Assembly: GCA_003520745.1 (NCBI GenBank)
Contig: DOUE01000041.1
Location: 11,508-18,529, forward strand
Origin: Erysipelotrichaceae bacterium
GTDB lineage: Bacteria > Bacillota_I > Bacilli_A > Erysipelotrichales > Erysipelotrichaceae
Direction of reading: 5' to 3'
DNA length: 7,022 nucleotides
Both the position numbers and the translations under genes were made by a program. This document shows positions 1 through 6,061 of the stretch, one piece after another. How positions within the stretch are numbered: position 1 is the first letter of the stretch; every line of letters starts with the position of its first letter. The notes beneath the pieces are model-generated. The model worked only from the letters and a program-made list of their open reading frames with translations. It was not told where the DNA came from and made no database searches.

Positions 1-356
1 ATCTGGACCATGAGTTGGGATTGCAGCCAACTCATCAGGACCTGGATCAGGTAGATGCCGCCAAGGACACTTAGAAAGACGGCGAGTTGGTTGAAGAAAC
101 GCGCGACGCTGATTTCTTGGTTCAGCGTAGCCTCAAGGGCGTTGAGTAAAGGACGGATGGCATAGGTCGAAGCCAATCCGCACAAGGTGCCGATCAAACT
201 CGCACTGAAGACGATCAAGAGATGCTTCTTGCTTTTCCCAAGATAATTCAGGAGTTCGCGCAGGGTCGATTTGACCGATTTCGGCTTGCTTCCCGAGAGG
301 TTGACCCCTCTTCCGGGCATGACGCCTGTATGCCGGGTTCCGTTGACGTTGCTCAT
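1..356 (-). CDS. ABC multidrug exporter, second half-transporter (N-terminal part, cut by window edge)
   Basis: Only the first 118 residues are present; the gene runs off the left edge. The protein opens MSNVNGTRHTGVMPGRG, a Gly/Arg-rich tail followed by a basic stretch (KPKSVKSTLRELLNYL) and a first membrane segment at about residues 45-67. A second membrane segment lies at about 90-112. This layout is typical of the MdlB/TM288-type subunit of heterodimeric type IV ABC exporters, which has a longer N-terminal extension than its partner. Its ATG overlaps the stop of the upstream ABC gene as ATGA, and an AAGGAGG site lies six bases before it, so this start is preferred over the internal Met13. 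The missing part should hold the rest of the membrane domain and an ATPase domain with a normal Walker B glutamate and switch histidine, complementing the degenerate partner. That prediction is inference from the family. Confidence 0.85.
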   Translation of the reverse strand, partial: MSNVNGTRHTGVMPGRGVNLSGSKPKSVKSTLRELLNYLGKSKKHLLIVFSASLIGTLCGLASTYAIRPLLNALEATLNQEISVARFFNQLAVFLSVLGGIYLIQVLMSWLQSQLMVQ

Positions 357-2086
357 GCGAAACCCTCCTTCTGCGCCTGCGACGCCACGATTTCCTGATA
401 GACCGTATTGTTTTCAAGCAAATTGGCATGCGTGTCGTAACCGACGACTTTCCCGTCGTCCATGACCAGGATGCGGTCATAGTCCTTGATGGTCGAGATT
501 TTCTGGGCGATCATCACGATCGTCTTGTGGGAATAATGGGCGTCGAGTTGTGATTTGACCCAGGTTTCGGTCGCCGAATCCAAGGCGCTCATCGAATCGT
601 CGAAGACAAGGATGGGTGAATCCTTCACCAAAGCGCGGGCGATGCAGAACCGTTGTTTCTGCCCGCCGGAGAAATTCGCCCCGCCTTGTTGGATGACCGT
701 ATCGAGCTGGTTCTGCGAGTTGCGCACAAACGGCGCGATGCCGGAGGCATTCAAGGCCAGCCACAACGCTTCGTCCTTCGCATCGCGGTTCCCCCATCGC
801 AGGTTCTCGGCGATCGTCCCGCTGAACAGGACGTTCTTTTGCGGAATGACCGAAATCGAACTGCGGAGTTTCTTCAGGTCGAACGCATGGATGGAAACAC
901 CATCCAACAGGATCTCGCCTTCGTCGATATCCAAAAGCCGTGTAAGACAGCGGATCAAGGTCGTCTTTCCGCTGCCGGTCGATCCGATGATCCCCACATG
1001 CTCGCCGGGGAGGACATCGAAACTGAGGTTCTCCAAGTCGTATTCATTGGAGGCGGATTGATACTTGAACGACACGTTGCGAAACGAAAGTCCGCCGCGG
1101 ATCTCGACGGGTTCTTTGGTGACCTCGGGATTGCGGATTTCGGGGGTTTTGTCCAGGATCTCGGCGATCCGGACGAAAGAAGCTTTCGAACGCGAGAACA
1201 TCGTCAGGGTCATCGAAAGCATCATCATCGAATTGAGCGTGAAGACCATATAGTTGATGAACACCAGGAGTTCGCCGAGTTTCAAGGTCCCGTCGATCAA
1301 GATCAACTTCGAACCGAACCCCATGACGATGAGCGTCGAGGTTTGTAGGACGACCATCATGGTCGGATTCAACAGCGCCATCAGCGAATTGGCTTTCTTC
1401 GCCGCCTTCATCAGCGATTCGTTGGTGATGGCGAAACGGTCGTTTTCACGCTCTTCCGCCACGAACGACTTGATGACCCGTAGGTTGATCAGCCCTTCCT
1501 GCAGGTTCTTGTTCATCTTATCCATCGCCTTCTGCATCCCCACGAACAGTGGATAGCCTTTGGATAAGAGGAGATACAGCAGGACGCTTAAAAGGATGAC
1601 CGCAAAAAAGATGACGATGCTTAAGGTCTTGTTTGTGAAATAAGCCATGACCACGGCCGTCACCAACATCATCGGCGCCCGCACCAACATGCGCAAACTC
1701 TGCAGCATCGTGCTTTGGATATAGTTGATGTCGTTGGTCGTCCGCGTGATCAGGGAGGACACGGAAAAGGAGTCCATTTCCTTGGCGGAAAACCGTTGGA
1801 TCTTTTCCATGACGACGTGACGTAACGTTTCCGCAAATCCGCTGGCGCTGATCGCGGCGCAGACGACACCACCGATGCCAAGAAAAGCGCCGCCCAAGGC
1901 CAAGAGCGCCATGCGTACGCCAAGGTCCGTGATCATACCGAGATCTTGGGCCGGAATCGCGACGTCGACGATCCGAGCCATCAGACGGGGTTGCGTGAGT
2001 TCGATCAAGACGACCGTACCGGTCAAAAACGTCCCCAAAAGCGCCAAAGGCACTTCTTTCTTAAAGTAGACGAACCATCGTTTCAT
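353..2086 (-). CDS. ABC multidrug exporter half-transporter with degenerate ATP site (MdlA/TM287-like)
   Basis: The 577-residue protein has a membrane domain (segments near 13-30, 55-78, 133-150, 154-173, 245-265, 268-290) followed by an ATPase domain. In that domain: Walker A GSTGSGKT at 368-375, Q-loop Gln416, signature FSGGQKQR at 472-479, Walker B ILVFDD at 492-497 and D-loop SALD at 500-503. The residue after the Walker B Asp is Asp497 rather than the catalytic Glu, and the switch-histidine position is Gln528 (MIAQKIS). Both changes are the known hallmarks of the degenerate subunit of heterodimeric exporters such as TM287/288, and the length fits that subunit. The signature motif is intact, as expected since it completes the active site of the partner. 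It starts with ATG overlapping the marR stop (ATGA), with GGAG eight bases upstream. Likely role: membrane efflux of hydrophobic compounds together with the next gene product. The actual substrate is unknown. Confidence 0.93.
   Translation of the reverse strand: MKRWFVYFKKEVPLALLGTFLTGTVVLIELTQPRLMARIVDVAIPAQDLGMITDLGVRMALLALGGAFLGIGGVVCAAISASGFAETLRHVVMEKIQRFSAKEMDSFSVSSLITRTTNDINYIQSTMLQSLRMLVRAPMMLVTAVVMAYFTNKTLSIVIFFAVILLSVLLYLLLSKGYPLFVGMQKAMDKMNKNLQEGLINLRVIKSFVAEERENDRFAITNESLMKAAKKANSLMALLNPTMMVVLQTSTLIVMGFGSKLILIDGTLKLGELLVFINYMVFTLNSMMMLSMTLTMFSRSKASFVRIAEILDKTPEIRNPEVTKEPVEIRGGLSFRNVSFKYQSASNEYDLENLSFDVLPGEHVGIIGSTGSGKTTLIRCLTRLLDIDEGEILLDGVSIHAFDLKKLRSSISVIPQKNVLFSGTIAENLRWGNRDAKDEALWLALNASGIAPFVRNSQNQLDTVIQQGGANFSGGQKQRFCIARALVKDSPILVFDDSMSALDSATETWVKSQLDAHYSHKTIVMIAQKISTIKDYDRILVMDDGKVVGYDTHANLLENNTVYQEIVASQAQKEGFA
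363..370 (-). promoter_or_regulatory. Strong ribosome binding site inside the upstream ABC gene
   Basis: The minus strand reads AAGGAGGG followed by six bases and the ATG at 356. It lies within the last codons of the preceding ABC subunit. It selects the MSNVNG start over the in-frame Met13 and indicates that the two subunits are translated in a coupled way. Confidence 0.75.
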
Positions 2087-2523
2087 CGCGGATTCTCCGT
2101 GCGGAACGCATGCAGACGATCGCTCATTTTCCGAAACATTTCATCCAAGTGTTCTTTCTCTTCTTCGTTCAACGGCTCGAACATCGCTTCGTTGATGCGG
2201 TGGAATTCGTTGTGGATGACATCGGCCGTCGTCTTCCCTTTTTCGCTCAGATACAAAAACTTCTCCCGTTTATCCATCGGGTTGATTTCCTTATGCAGAT
2301 ACCCCGCTTCTTCCAGGCGTTTGACGCTGACGCTGATCGCTTCCTTGGTCTGCCCGGTCTCTTCAACCAGTTGCGACACCGTACATCCCGGTTGCCGGTC
2401 GATGAAAAACAACAAGCGGGGTTGCCCCGGATACAAGCCGTACGTTTCCAGATAGGTCGCGATGATCGCGCGATGCAGACGTGTCAAGGTGCGAAACGAG
2501 CGACTGAGTTTGTTTTCTTCCAT
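2083..2523 (-). CDS. MarR-family transcriptional regulator
   Basis: The 146-residue protein has the usual MarR size and layout: N-terminal dimerisation helices, a winged helix-turn-helix at about 47-76 (CTVSQLVEETGQTKEAIS, then VKRLEEAGYL), and a wing at about 78-96 containing DKREKFLYLSEKG, the familiar D-x-R wing pattern. A C-terminal helical region follows. It is the first gene of a three-gene unit with an ABC exporter pair and shares ATGA with the next gene. A GGAGGG site lies just before the ATG, and a palindrome typical of MarR operators covers the predicted transcription start. The likely role is a homodimeric repressor of its own operon that is released when it binds a small molecule or drug. 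The ligand cannot be read from the sequence. Confidence 0.93.
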   Translation of the reverse strand: MEENKLSRSFRTLTRLHRAIIATYLETYGLYPGQPRLLFFIDRQPGCTVSQLVEETGQTKEAISVSVKRLEEAGYLHKEINPMDKREKFLYLSEKGKTTADVIHNEFHRINEAMFEPLNEEEKEHLDEMFRKMSDRLHAFRTENPR

Positions 2524-2533
2524 GTTCCCTCCA

Positions 2534-2553
2534 TTACTTAATCGATTAACTAA
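2534..2553. promoter_or_regulatory. Probable MarR operator palindrome
   Basis: The core TTAATCGATTAA at 2538-2549 is a perfect 12-bp inverted repeat. Extending it to TTAC...CTAA gives 20 bp with one mismatched pair (2537/2550). It begins directly after the -10 box and covers the expected transcription start at about 2546. Bound repressor there would block initiation. Size, AT-rich half-sites and position match known MarR-family operators; binding by this particular MarR is inferred. Confidence 0.72.
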
Positions 2554-2581
2554 TTATAGAATAAAAACGCTTTAGTCGCAA
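2553..2581 (-). promoter_or_regulatory. Sigma-A type promoter of the marR-ABC operon
   Basis: The minus strand carries TTGCGA (2581-2576), a 17-bp spacer, and a perfect TATAAT (2558-2553), 30 bp upstream of the marR ATG. The expected start is near 2546, inside the palindrome, giving a leader of about 23 nt that includes GGAGGG at 2532-2527. The -35 box lies within the last codons of the MFS gene. Confidence 0.75.
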
Positions 2582-2598
2582 GACGAAAGCGCGTTTTT
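2563..2598 (-). terminator. Possible intrinsic terminator at the end of the MFS gene
   Basis: The arms AAAAAC(GC)GCTTT and AAAGCGTTTTT pair across a loop of about 12 nt, with a 2-nt bulge. On the minus strand the right arm runs into TTTTTATT, as expected of an intrinsic terminator. It overlaps the MFS stop codon and the spacer and -35 region of the marR promoter. The stem is only moderately strong. By symmetry it could also work in the other direction. Confidence 0.45.
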
Positions 2599-3741
2599 CA
2601 ATAGGATCGCGGCGATCAGGGAAACCAGGACGCAACCGATCCAAAGTCCGGTGAATCCGAAGTTCGCCAACGCCCACCCTCCCGCCAAAGGGGAGATCAC
2701 GGCGGCGATCCGCCGGATCAAGGGAAACAGGGCGCTGGCACGCCCCCGCTTGGAAGGCTCGGTCAATTCATAGATCATCGGGTTGACCGCGGTACTGACC
2801 AGGATCTCGCCCAAGGTCCACACGAAGGTCCCCAACAGAAACAAGAGCGCACCGTCGGCGAATCCGTAGATCCCGAACCCGAAGGCATAAAACAACGTTC
2901 CTAAAACCAAGACGTGCTTCGTCTTGTGGCGGCGAAGCAGATGATTCAAAAGAAAGGTAAACAGGACGACCACGACGGCGTTGAGCGACATCAGCGACCC
3001 GTAAAGCAGATCTCCGCTTTCAGGCACTGCGGATTTCACGGCCAAAGGTAAGCCGAAATTGTACTGGAAGAAGACGACGAAGACCAGGACGATCGCGATG
3101 CTGAAGCCGACCAACGCCCTGTTTTCAAGAAGATCGTCAACAATGAACTTCGCTTTCTTCTCCGTTTTCTTGGCGTAGATTTCAGGGATGTATTTCAGAC
3201 TCAGAAGGATCGCGACCCCCAGGGTCAACCCGTCGATCGCAAACAAGAGCGGCAGACTGTTCTTGTATAGCGCGGCCGCCAAGAGCGGCCCTACGGAAAA
3301 GCCGAGGTTGAGTCCGAAATACTTCAATGCGGATGTATCCCGTTGATGTTGAGCCGGGATGACATCCATCAACAAGGCGTTCAGTGCAGGGTCCAGCGAC
3401 GCCTGCGCCACTGAATTGAGGGCGAGCAGGGAAAGGACGATCCAGGGGTTGGATGCGAAGAGCGCCATGAGGAGATAGGTAAGGACGGCGGTGGATCCGG
3501 CCAGGCGGATCACCGCTTTGCGCGAGAAACGATCGCTGAAGATCCCTCCCGATGCGACCCCGACCATCTGCAGGATCGTTTTCGCGGAAAGAATCGAAGC
3601 GGTCAGCGGTAACGAGAAGCCCAGTCGAACCGATAGGATCAGCGTTAAAAAGGGAGCGGTGACGTTCCCTAAATTATTGACGGCGGTCGCCAAGGTCGCG
3701 ATGTAGGCTTCCTTGGGAAGATTCAGATAACGACGAAACAT
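2572..3741 (-). CDS. Major facilitator superfamily (MFS) transporter, probable efflux
   Basis: The 389-residue, very hydrophobic protein has about 12 predicted membrane segments and the standard MFS length. The loop between the second and third segments carries GGIFSDRFSRK at 65-75, matching MFS motif A (G-x3-D-R-x2-R-K). The second half has a reduced equivalent near LLRRHKTKHV at 268-277. A charged central loop (KKTEKKAKF, about 191-199) separates the two six-helix halves. Family and size resemble drug:H+ antiporters, but the substrate cannot be assigned. It begins 10 nt after the stop of the CBS gene, with GGGAGGGG just before the ATG, so it is the last gene of the HAD-CBS-MFS unit. Its stop lies only 48 bp from marR, so regulation by that repressor is conceivable, but no operator is seen upstream of this unit. 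Confidence 0.9.
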   Translation of the reverse strand: MFRRYLNLPKEAYIATLATAVNNLGNVTAPFLTLILSVRLGFSLPLTASILSAKTILQMVGVASGGIFSDRFSRKAVIRLAGSTAVLTYLLMALFASNPWIVLSLLALNSVAQASLDPALNALLMDVIPAQHQRDTSALKYFGLNLGFSVGPLLAAALYKNSLPLLFAIDGLTLGVAILLSLKYIPEIYAKKTEKKAKFIVDDLLENRALVGFSIAIVLVFVVFFQYNFGLPLAVKSAVPESGDLLYGSLMSLNAVVVVLFTFLLNHLLRRHKTKHVLVLGTLFYAFGFGIYGFADGALLFLLGTFVWTLGEILVSTAVNPMIYELTEPSKRGRASALFPLIRRIAAVISPLAGGWALANFGFTGLWIGCVLVSLIAAILLKNALSSCD

Positions 3742-3751
3742 GGTCCCCTCC

Positions 3752-4486
3752 CTAGAGTAGATTCTTATTGATTCTTTCGTAGATGACCGGCAAGTCGGCG
3801 ATCGTGATGATCCCCAACGGTTTTTGATTGAGCGCGCCGTCTTGCGTCAAGATCACCGCGTTGAGTTTCTTACCCAATGAAAGCGCCCGTTCGAACTCGT
3901 TGACGATGCTGACAAGGGTCGTATTGACGGGCATGAAGCTGACTTCACGGGATTTATCGTCGGAAGAAAGGACATCCATGACCTTGACGTCCGGGATGCA
4001 TTTCTCGACTTCCCCGATGTGTTTCGCCAGGTAATAGGTGATCGCGTCGCTGGTCAAGATACCCACGAATTTATTCCCTTCATCGTAAACCGGCAGTTTC
4101 GAGAAGTGGTCGTTCATCATCTTCCGCATCGCATCCCCCAATTTCTCGTCTTTCAGCAATACTTTCACGGTGCGTTGAAACACGTCTTTCGCCTTCTCGG
4201 GCGAGGTCAGCAGTTTCGCGATCTGTTCGATCTCCAACACCAGCTTCATGTGCGGTTCGGCGATGACTTCCCCGTCGATCCGCTCGTGTACGATCGCATT
4301 GCGTAAATCACCGAATTCCTCCAGGTATTTCTGATAGCGCGCATAGGTGCGGTCCATCTTGGCCATGCGGCGTGTCATCTCCGCGTAACTGATGTATCGG
4401 TCGGATCGTACGCGTCGCTCCATCTCGTTCTCGATGGTCGAAAACGCCGACAAGAAGCGCTCCGAATTGCTTTTTTCCTCAATCAT
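3752..4486 (-). CDS. Tandem CBS-domain protein with HEPN-like N-terminal region
   Basis: The 244-residue soluble protein has a charged helical N-terminal region (1-90) followed by two CBS modules. CBS1 (about 96-158) contains HFSKLPVYDEGNKFVGILT and CBS2 (about 167-240) contains AVILTQDG...LGIITIADL; both show the usual beta-G-h-h-T/D pattern. CBS pairs normally bind adenine nucleotides and regulate an attached activity. The N-terminal part contains LRNAIVH, that is Arg62-x4-His67, matching the R-x4-6-H motif of HEPN domains, many of which are RNases. An all-alpha HEPN-like domain is therefore suspected, though only the motif and helical character support it. The ATG overlaps the HAD stop by 8 nt (ATGATTGA), with an AGGAAA-type site upstream. 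It is co-transcribed with a HAD phosphatase and an MFS transporter. Function unknown; a nucleotide-sensing regulator or RNase is inference. Confidence 0.85.
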   Translation of the reverse strand: MIEEKSNSERFLSAFSTIENEMERRVRSDRYISYAEMTRRMAKMDRTYARYQKYLEEFGDLRNAIVHERIDGEVIAEPHMKLVLEIEQIAKLLTSPEKAKDVFQRTVKVLLKDEKLGDAMRKMMNDHFSKLPVYDEGNKFVGILTSDAITYYLAKHIGEVEKCIPDVKVMDVLSSDDKSREVSFMPVNTTLVSIVNEFERALSLGKKLNAVILTQDGALNQKPLGIITIADLPVIYERINKNLL

Positions 4487-5327
4487 TTCCTGTTTCCTCT
4501 TTCCATTTCTTATTTTCCAGTTTATCCGCCTCGAAAAGATGGCTCAGGATGTTCTTCGCGATCGCCATCAGTTCCCCGTCGTCCGAGTAATCGGCGGGTG
4601 CGATGAAATCGACCCGCTCGTGTTTCGCCAGTTCGATCGACGCTTCTTTCGTCTTCTTCGTATAGACGGAGATCGAATGTCCTCCGTTGGTCTTCACCAG
4701 TTTCATGCTGGGGACATCCGTCAAACCATCCCCGAAATAAACCATGCGGGTCAGAGGGACGGGACGATCCTTCTCGGGTGTGAACGAGTTGAGGTCGACG
4801 TCGTTGAAGATGTCCAAGATCCCTTTATTGACACGGAAGATGAACTGCATCTTGTTGGTATAGTTGATCGATAGTTTCGGCCACACTGCGACCTTGTCTT
4901 CGCCATAGAGGAACTCGCAGGCATAGATTGCATTGAATTCATTCGCGATCGGCGTTTTCTCGATGATTTCCTTGAGTCCGGACGACACGATGTAGTGTTC
5001 GAGTTCGATGTCTAAAAACGACGCATACGCGTTGATCGAGCTGAACCAGGTCTCGACTCCGGGATACAACACGACGTTCTTCCCGAAATCCGCCAAAAAC
5101 TCACGCGTCAATGCGACGTCATGAAGTTTCGCCTGTCGTACCATTTCATACAGATACGCCATGATGCGATCCATCTTTTCTTCTTTGGCCGTCTGGTCGA
5201 CCAACGACCAGAAACGGCCCGCGTCGTCAAACCCGATCGCCTCGATGAACCCGTATTCCTGCATATCCTTGGGCGACAATGTCTTATCGAAATCATAAAG
5301 GAAGGCGACCTTCATCGTTTTCACCAC
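4479..5327 (-). CDS. HAD-superfamily phosphatase (phosphoserine phosphatase-like fold)
   Basis: The 282-residue protein contains all HAD motifs. Motif I is YDFDKTLS with nucleophile Asp12 and acid/base Asp14. Motif II is IVSSG with Ser115 or Ser116. Lys159 (TNKMQ) is a candidate motif III lysine. Motif IV is YFGDGLTDVP at 197-206, with Mg2+-binding Asp200 and Asp204. The long insert between motifs I and II (about 20-95) is a helical C1-type cap, as in phosphoserine phosphatase and MtnX-like enzymes. The protein belongs to a group whose members share KTLSPKDMQEYGF after motif I; I know no established substrate. It is predicted to be a cytosolic Mg2+-dependent phosphomonoesterase. The start is taken as GTG at 5327 because AAGGAA lies six bases upstream. 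The in-frame ATG at 5315 (MKVAFLYDFD) also gives a complete enzyme. It is the first gene of the unit with the CBS and MFS genes. Confidence 0.88.
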   Translation of the reverse strand: MVKTMKVAFLYDFDKTLSPKDMQEYGFIEAIGFDDAGRFWSLVDQTAKEEKMDRIMAYLYEMVRQAKLHDVALTREFLADFGKNVVLYPGVETWFSSINAYASFLDIELEHYIVSSGLKEIIEKTPIANEFNAIYACEFLYGEDKVAVWPKLSINYTNKMQFIFRVNKGILDIFNDVDLNSFTPEKDRPVPLTRMVYFGDGLTDVPSMKLVKTNGGHSISVYTKKTKEASIELAKHERVDFIAPADYSDDGELMAIAKNILSHLFEADKLENKKWKEETGND

Positions 5328-5332
5328 TTTCT

Positions 5333-5338
5333 TTCCTT
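5333..5338 (-). promoter_or_regulatory. Ribosome binding site favouring a GTG start for the HAD gene
   Basis: The minus strand reads AAGGAA, then six bases, then GTG at 5327, with a second GTG directly after. The ATG at 5315 is about 17 bases from this site, too far for normal use. If the -10 box at 5345-5340 is the real promoter, this site would lie at the very 5' end of the mRNA, which weakens one of the two calls. Confidence 0.5.
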
Positions 5339-5339
5339 C

Positions 5340-5368
5340 ATTGTAAAGCAGGTATCGACCAAAGGCAA
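5340..5368 (-). promoter_or_regulatory. Candidate promoter of the HAD-CBS-MFS unit
   Basis: The minus strand has TTGCCT (5368-5363), a 17-bp spacer and TACAAT (5345-5340). The boxes are reasonable, but the start they predict (about 5333) sits at or inside the ribosome binding site, leaving almost no leader. An alternative TATACT on the same strand (5381-5376) would give a leader of about 40 nt but has no clear -35 box. Confidence 0.35.
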
Positions 5369-5383
5369 TGGATTGAGTATACT
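5355..5383 (+). promoter_or_regulatory. Candidate promoter of the Nudix-HIRAN-DsrE unit
   Basis: TCGACC (5355-5360; 4 of 6 match to TTGACA), a 17-bp spacer and TATACT (5378-5383) precede the Nudix ATG by 18 bp. The predicted start is about 5390, giving a leader of only about 12 nt that begins at the GAGGTGAT ribosome binding site. It interleaves with the leftward promoter in the same 74-bp gap. Confidence 0.45.
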
Positions 5384-5401
5384 GTAGACAGAGGTGATGC
5401 C

Positions 5402-6061
5402 ATGGCGAAGAAGATCGAAGTCGCGATCGGTATCCTGACCAATCCGGAAGGCAAGCTTCTGGTCGGTCGACGGATGTCGGATCCGTATGCGGGAAAATGG
5501 GAAATGCCGGGAGGCAAGGTCGAAGACGGTGAAACGGTGTTGCAGGCGCTGCGACGCGAGTTTAAGGAAGAAGGCGGCGTCGAGTTGAGTGAAATCTATC
5601 GTTGGACGAGGATCGAATCCGAGGAGCGGATCCTGCATCTTTTCCGCGTGTTCAGCGAACAGGAGTTCGTGCCGAAAATCTATGAAGCCCATGACTATGT
5701 CGCCCACGATTCGCTCTTGACCCTGGATTGGATCGAGACCAACCGGGATTTCGTGAAAGATCTTAGCGAGATCCTTGCGCGCGACCGTAAGATCGGGCAT
5801 ATCCGTTTCAATCCGAAAAGTCTGGAAGAGTTGCGCGACACCCTGGATTATCTCGCCAACAGTTTAAAAAGTCGGGGGATGTTCCGCCGCATCTCATGCA
5901 TCCTTCATTCCGACGCCCTTTTGTTTCCCATGAATAAATCCTTACGCGAGCGCGTCGAAACCCTTCACCACCAAGGCGTCGAGTTCTATGCGCCCCTCAA
6001 TATCGACATCGGTTTACCGCCGTATATCATCAAGATGAGAAAAGAGGTCACTCATGTCTGA
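5402..6061 (+). CDS. MutT-like Nudix hydrolase with C-terminal extension
   Basis: The 219-residue protein has a complete Nudix box (G-x5-E-x7-R-E-U-x-E-E-x-G-U): Gly38, Glu44, Arg52-Glu53, Glu56-Glu57, Gly59. The preceding LLVGRRMSDPYAGKWEMPGGK closely resembles MutT-type 8-oxo-dGTPases. The Nudix domain covers about 1-128. It probably hydrolyses a nucleoside diphosphate-linked substrate in the cytosol with Mg2+, and oxidised dNTP clean-up is the leading guess. Residues about 130-219 form an extra domain absent from plain MutT. Its SLEELRDTLDYLANSL, ISCILHSDALLFPM and GVEFYAPLN segments resemble the DsrE-like protein two genes downstream. The ATG at 5402 follows GAGGTGAT at good spacing; the frame is open upstream to 5279, but that part crosses the promoter region. 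It is the first gene of a three-gene overlapping unit, overlapping the next gene by 8 nt. Confidence 0.9.
   Translation: MAKKIEVAIGILTNPEGKLLVGRRMSDPYAGKWEMPGGKVEDGETVLQALRREFKEEGGVELSEIYRWTRIESEERILHLFRVFSEQEFVPKIYEAHDYVAHDSLLTLDWIETNRDFVKDLSEILARDRKIGHIRFNPKSLEELRDTLDYLANSLKSRGMFRRISCILHSDALLFPMNKSLRERVETLHHQGVEFYAPLNIDIGLPPYIIKMRKEVTHV

Noticed and set aside
133..480. Minus-strand frame of 115 codons across the ABC-ABC junction
   Set aside because: It is out of frame with both ABC genes; the correct frame from the ATG at 356 gives a clear exporter N-terminus with two membrane segments.
477..797. Minus-strand 106-codon frame inside the ABC ATPase domain
   Set aside because: It is a shifted reading of the ATPase region; the Arg-rich translation has no domain.
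555..1348. Long overlapping plus-strand open frames opposite the ABC gene
   Set aside because: They lie fully antisense to a gene with every ABC motif, have no ribosome binding site or recognisable domain, and arise from the G+C-biased codon use of the real gene.
1946..2541. Plus-strand open frames opposite the marR gene and the start of the ABC gene
   Set aside because: Both are antisense to well-supported coding sequence and cross the marR promoter; their translations look like random composition.
5279..5401. N-terminal extension of the Nudix gene to an ATG at 5279
   Set aside because: The extra 41 residues would cover the divergent promoter region and the HAD start, look non-conserved, and have no ribosome binding site. 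GAGGTGAT before the ATG at 5402 marks the real start.
5321..5800. Minus-strand 159-codon frame opposite the Nudix gene
   Set aside because: It is antisense to the complete Nudix box and overlaps the intergenic promoters; its translation mirrors the Nudix codons.
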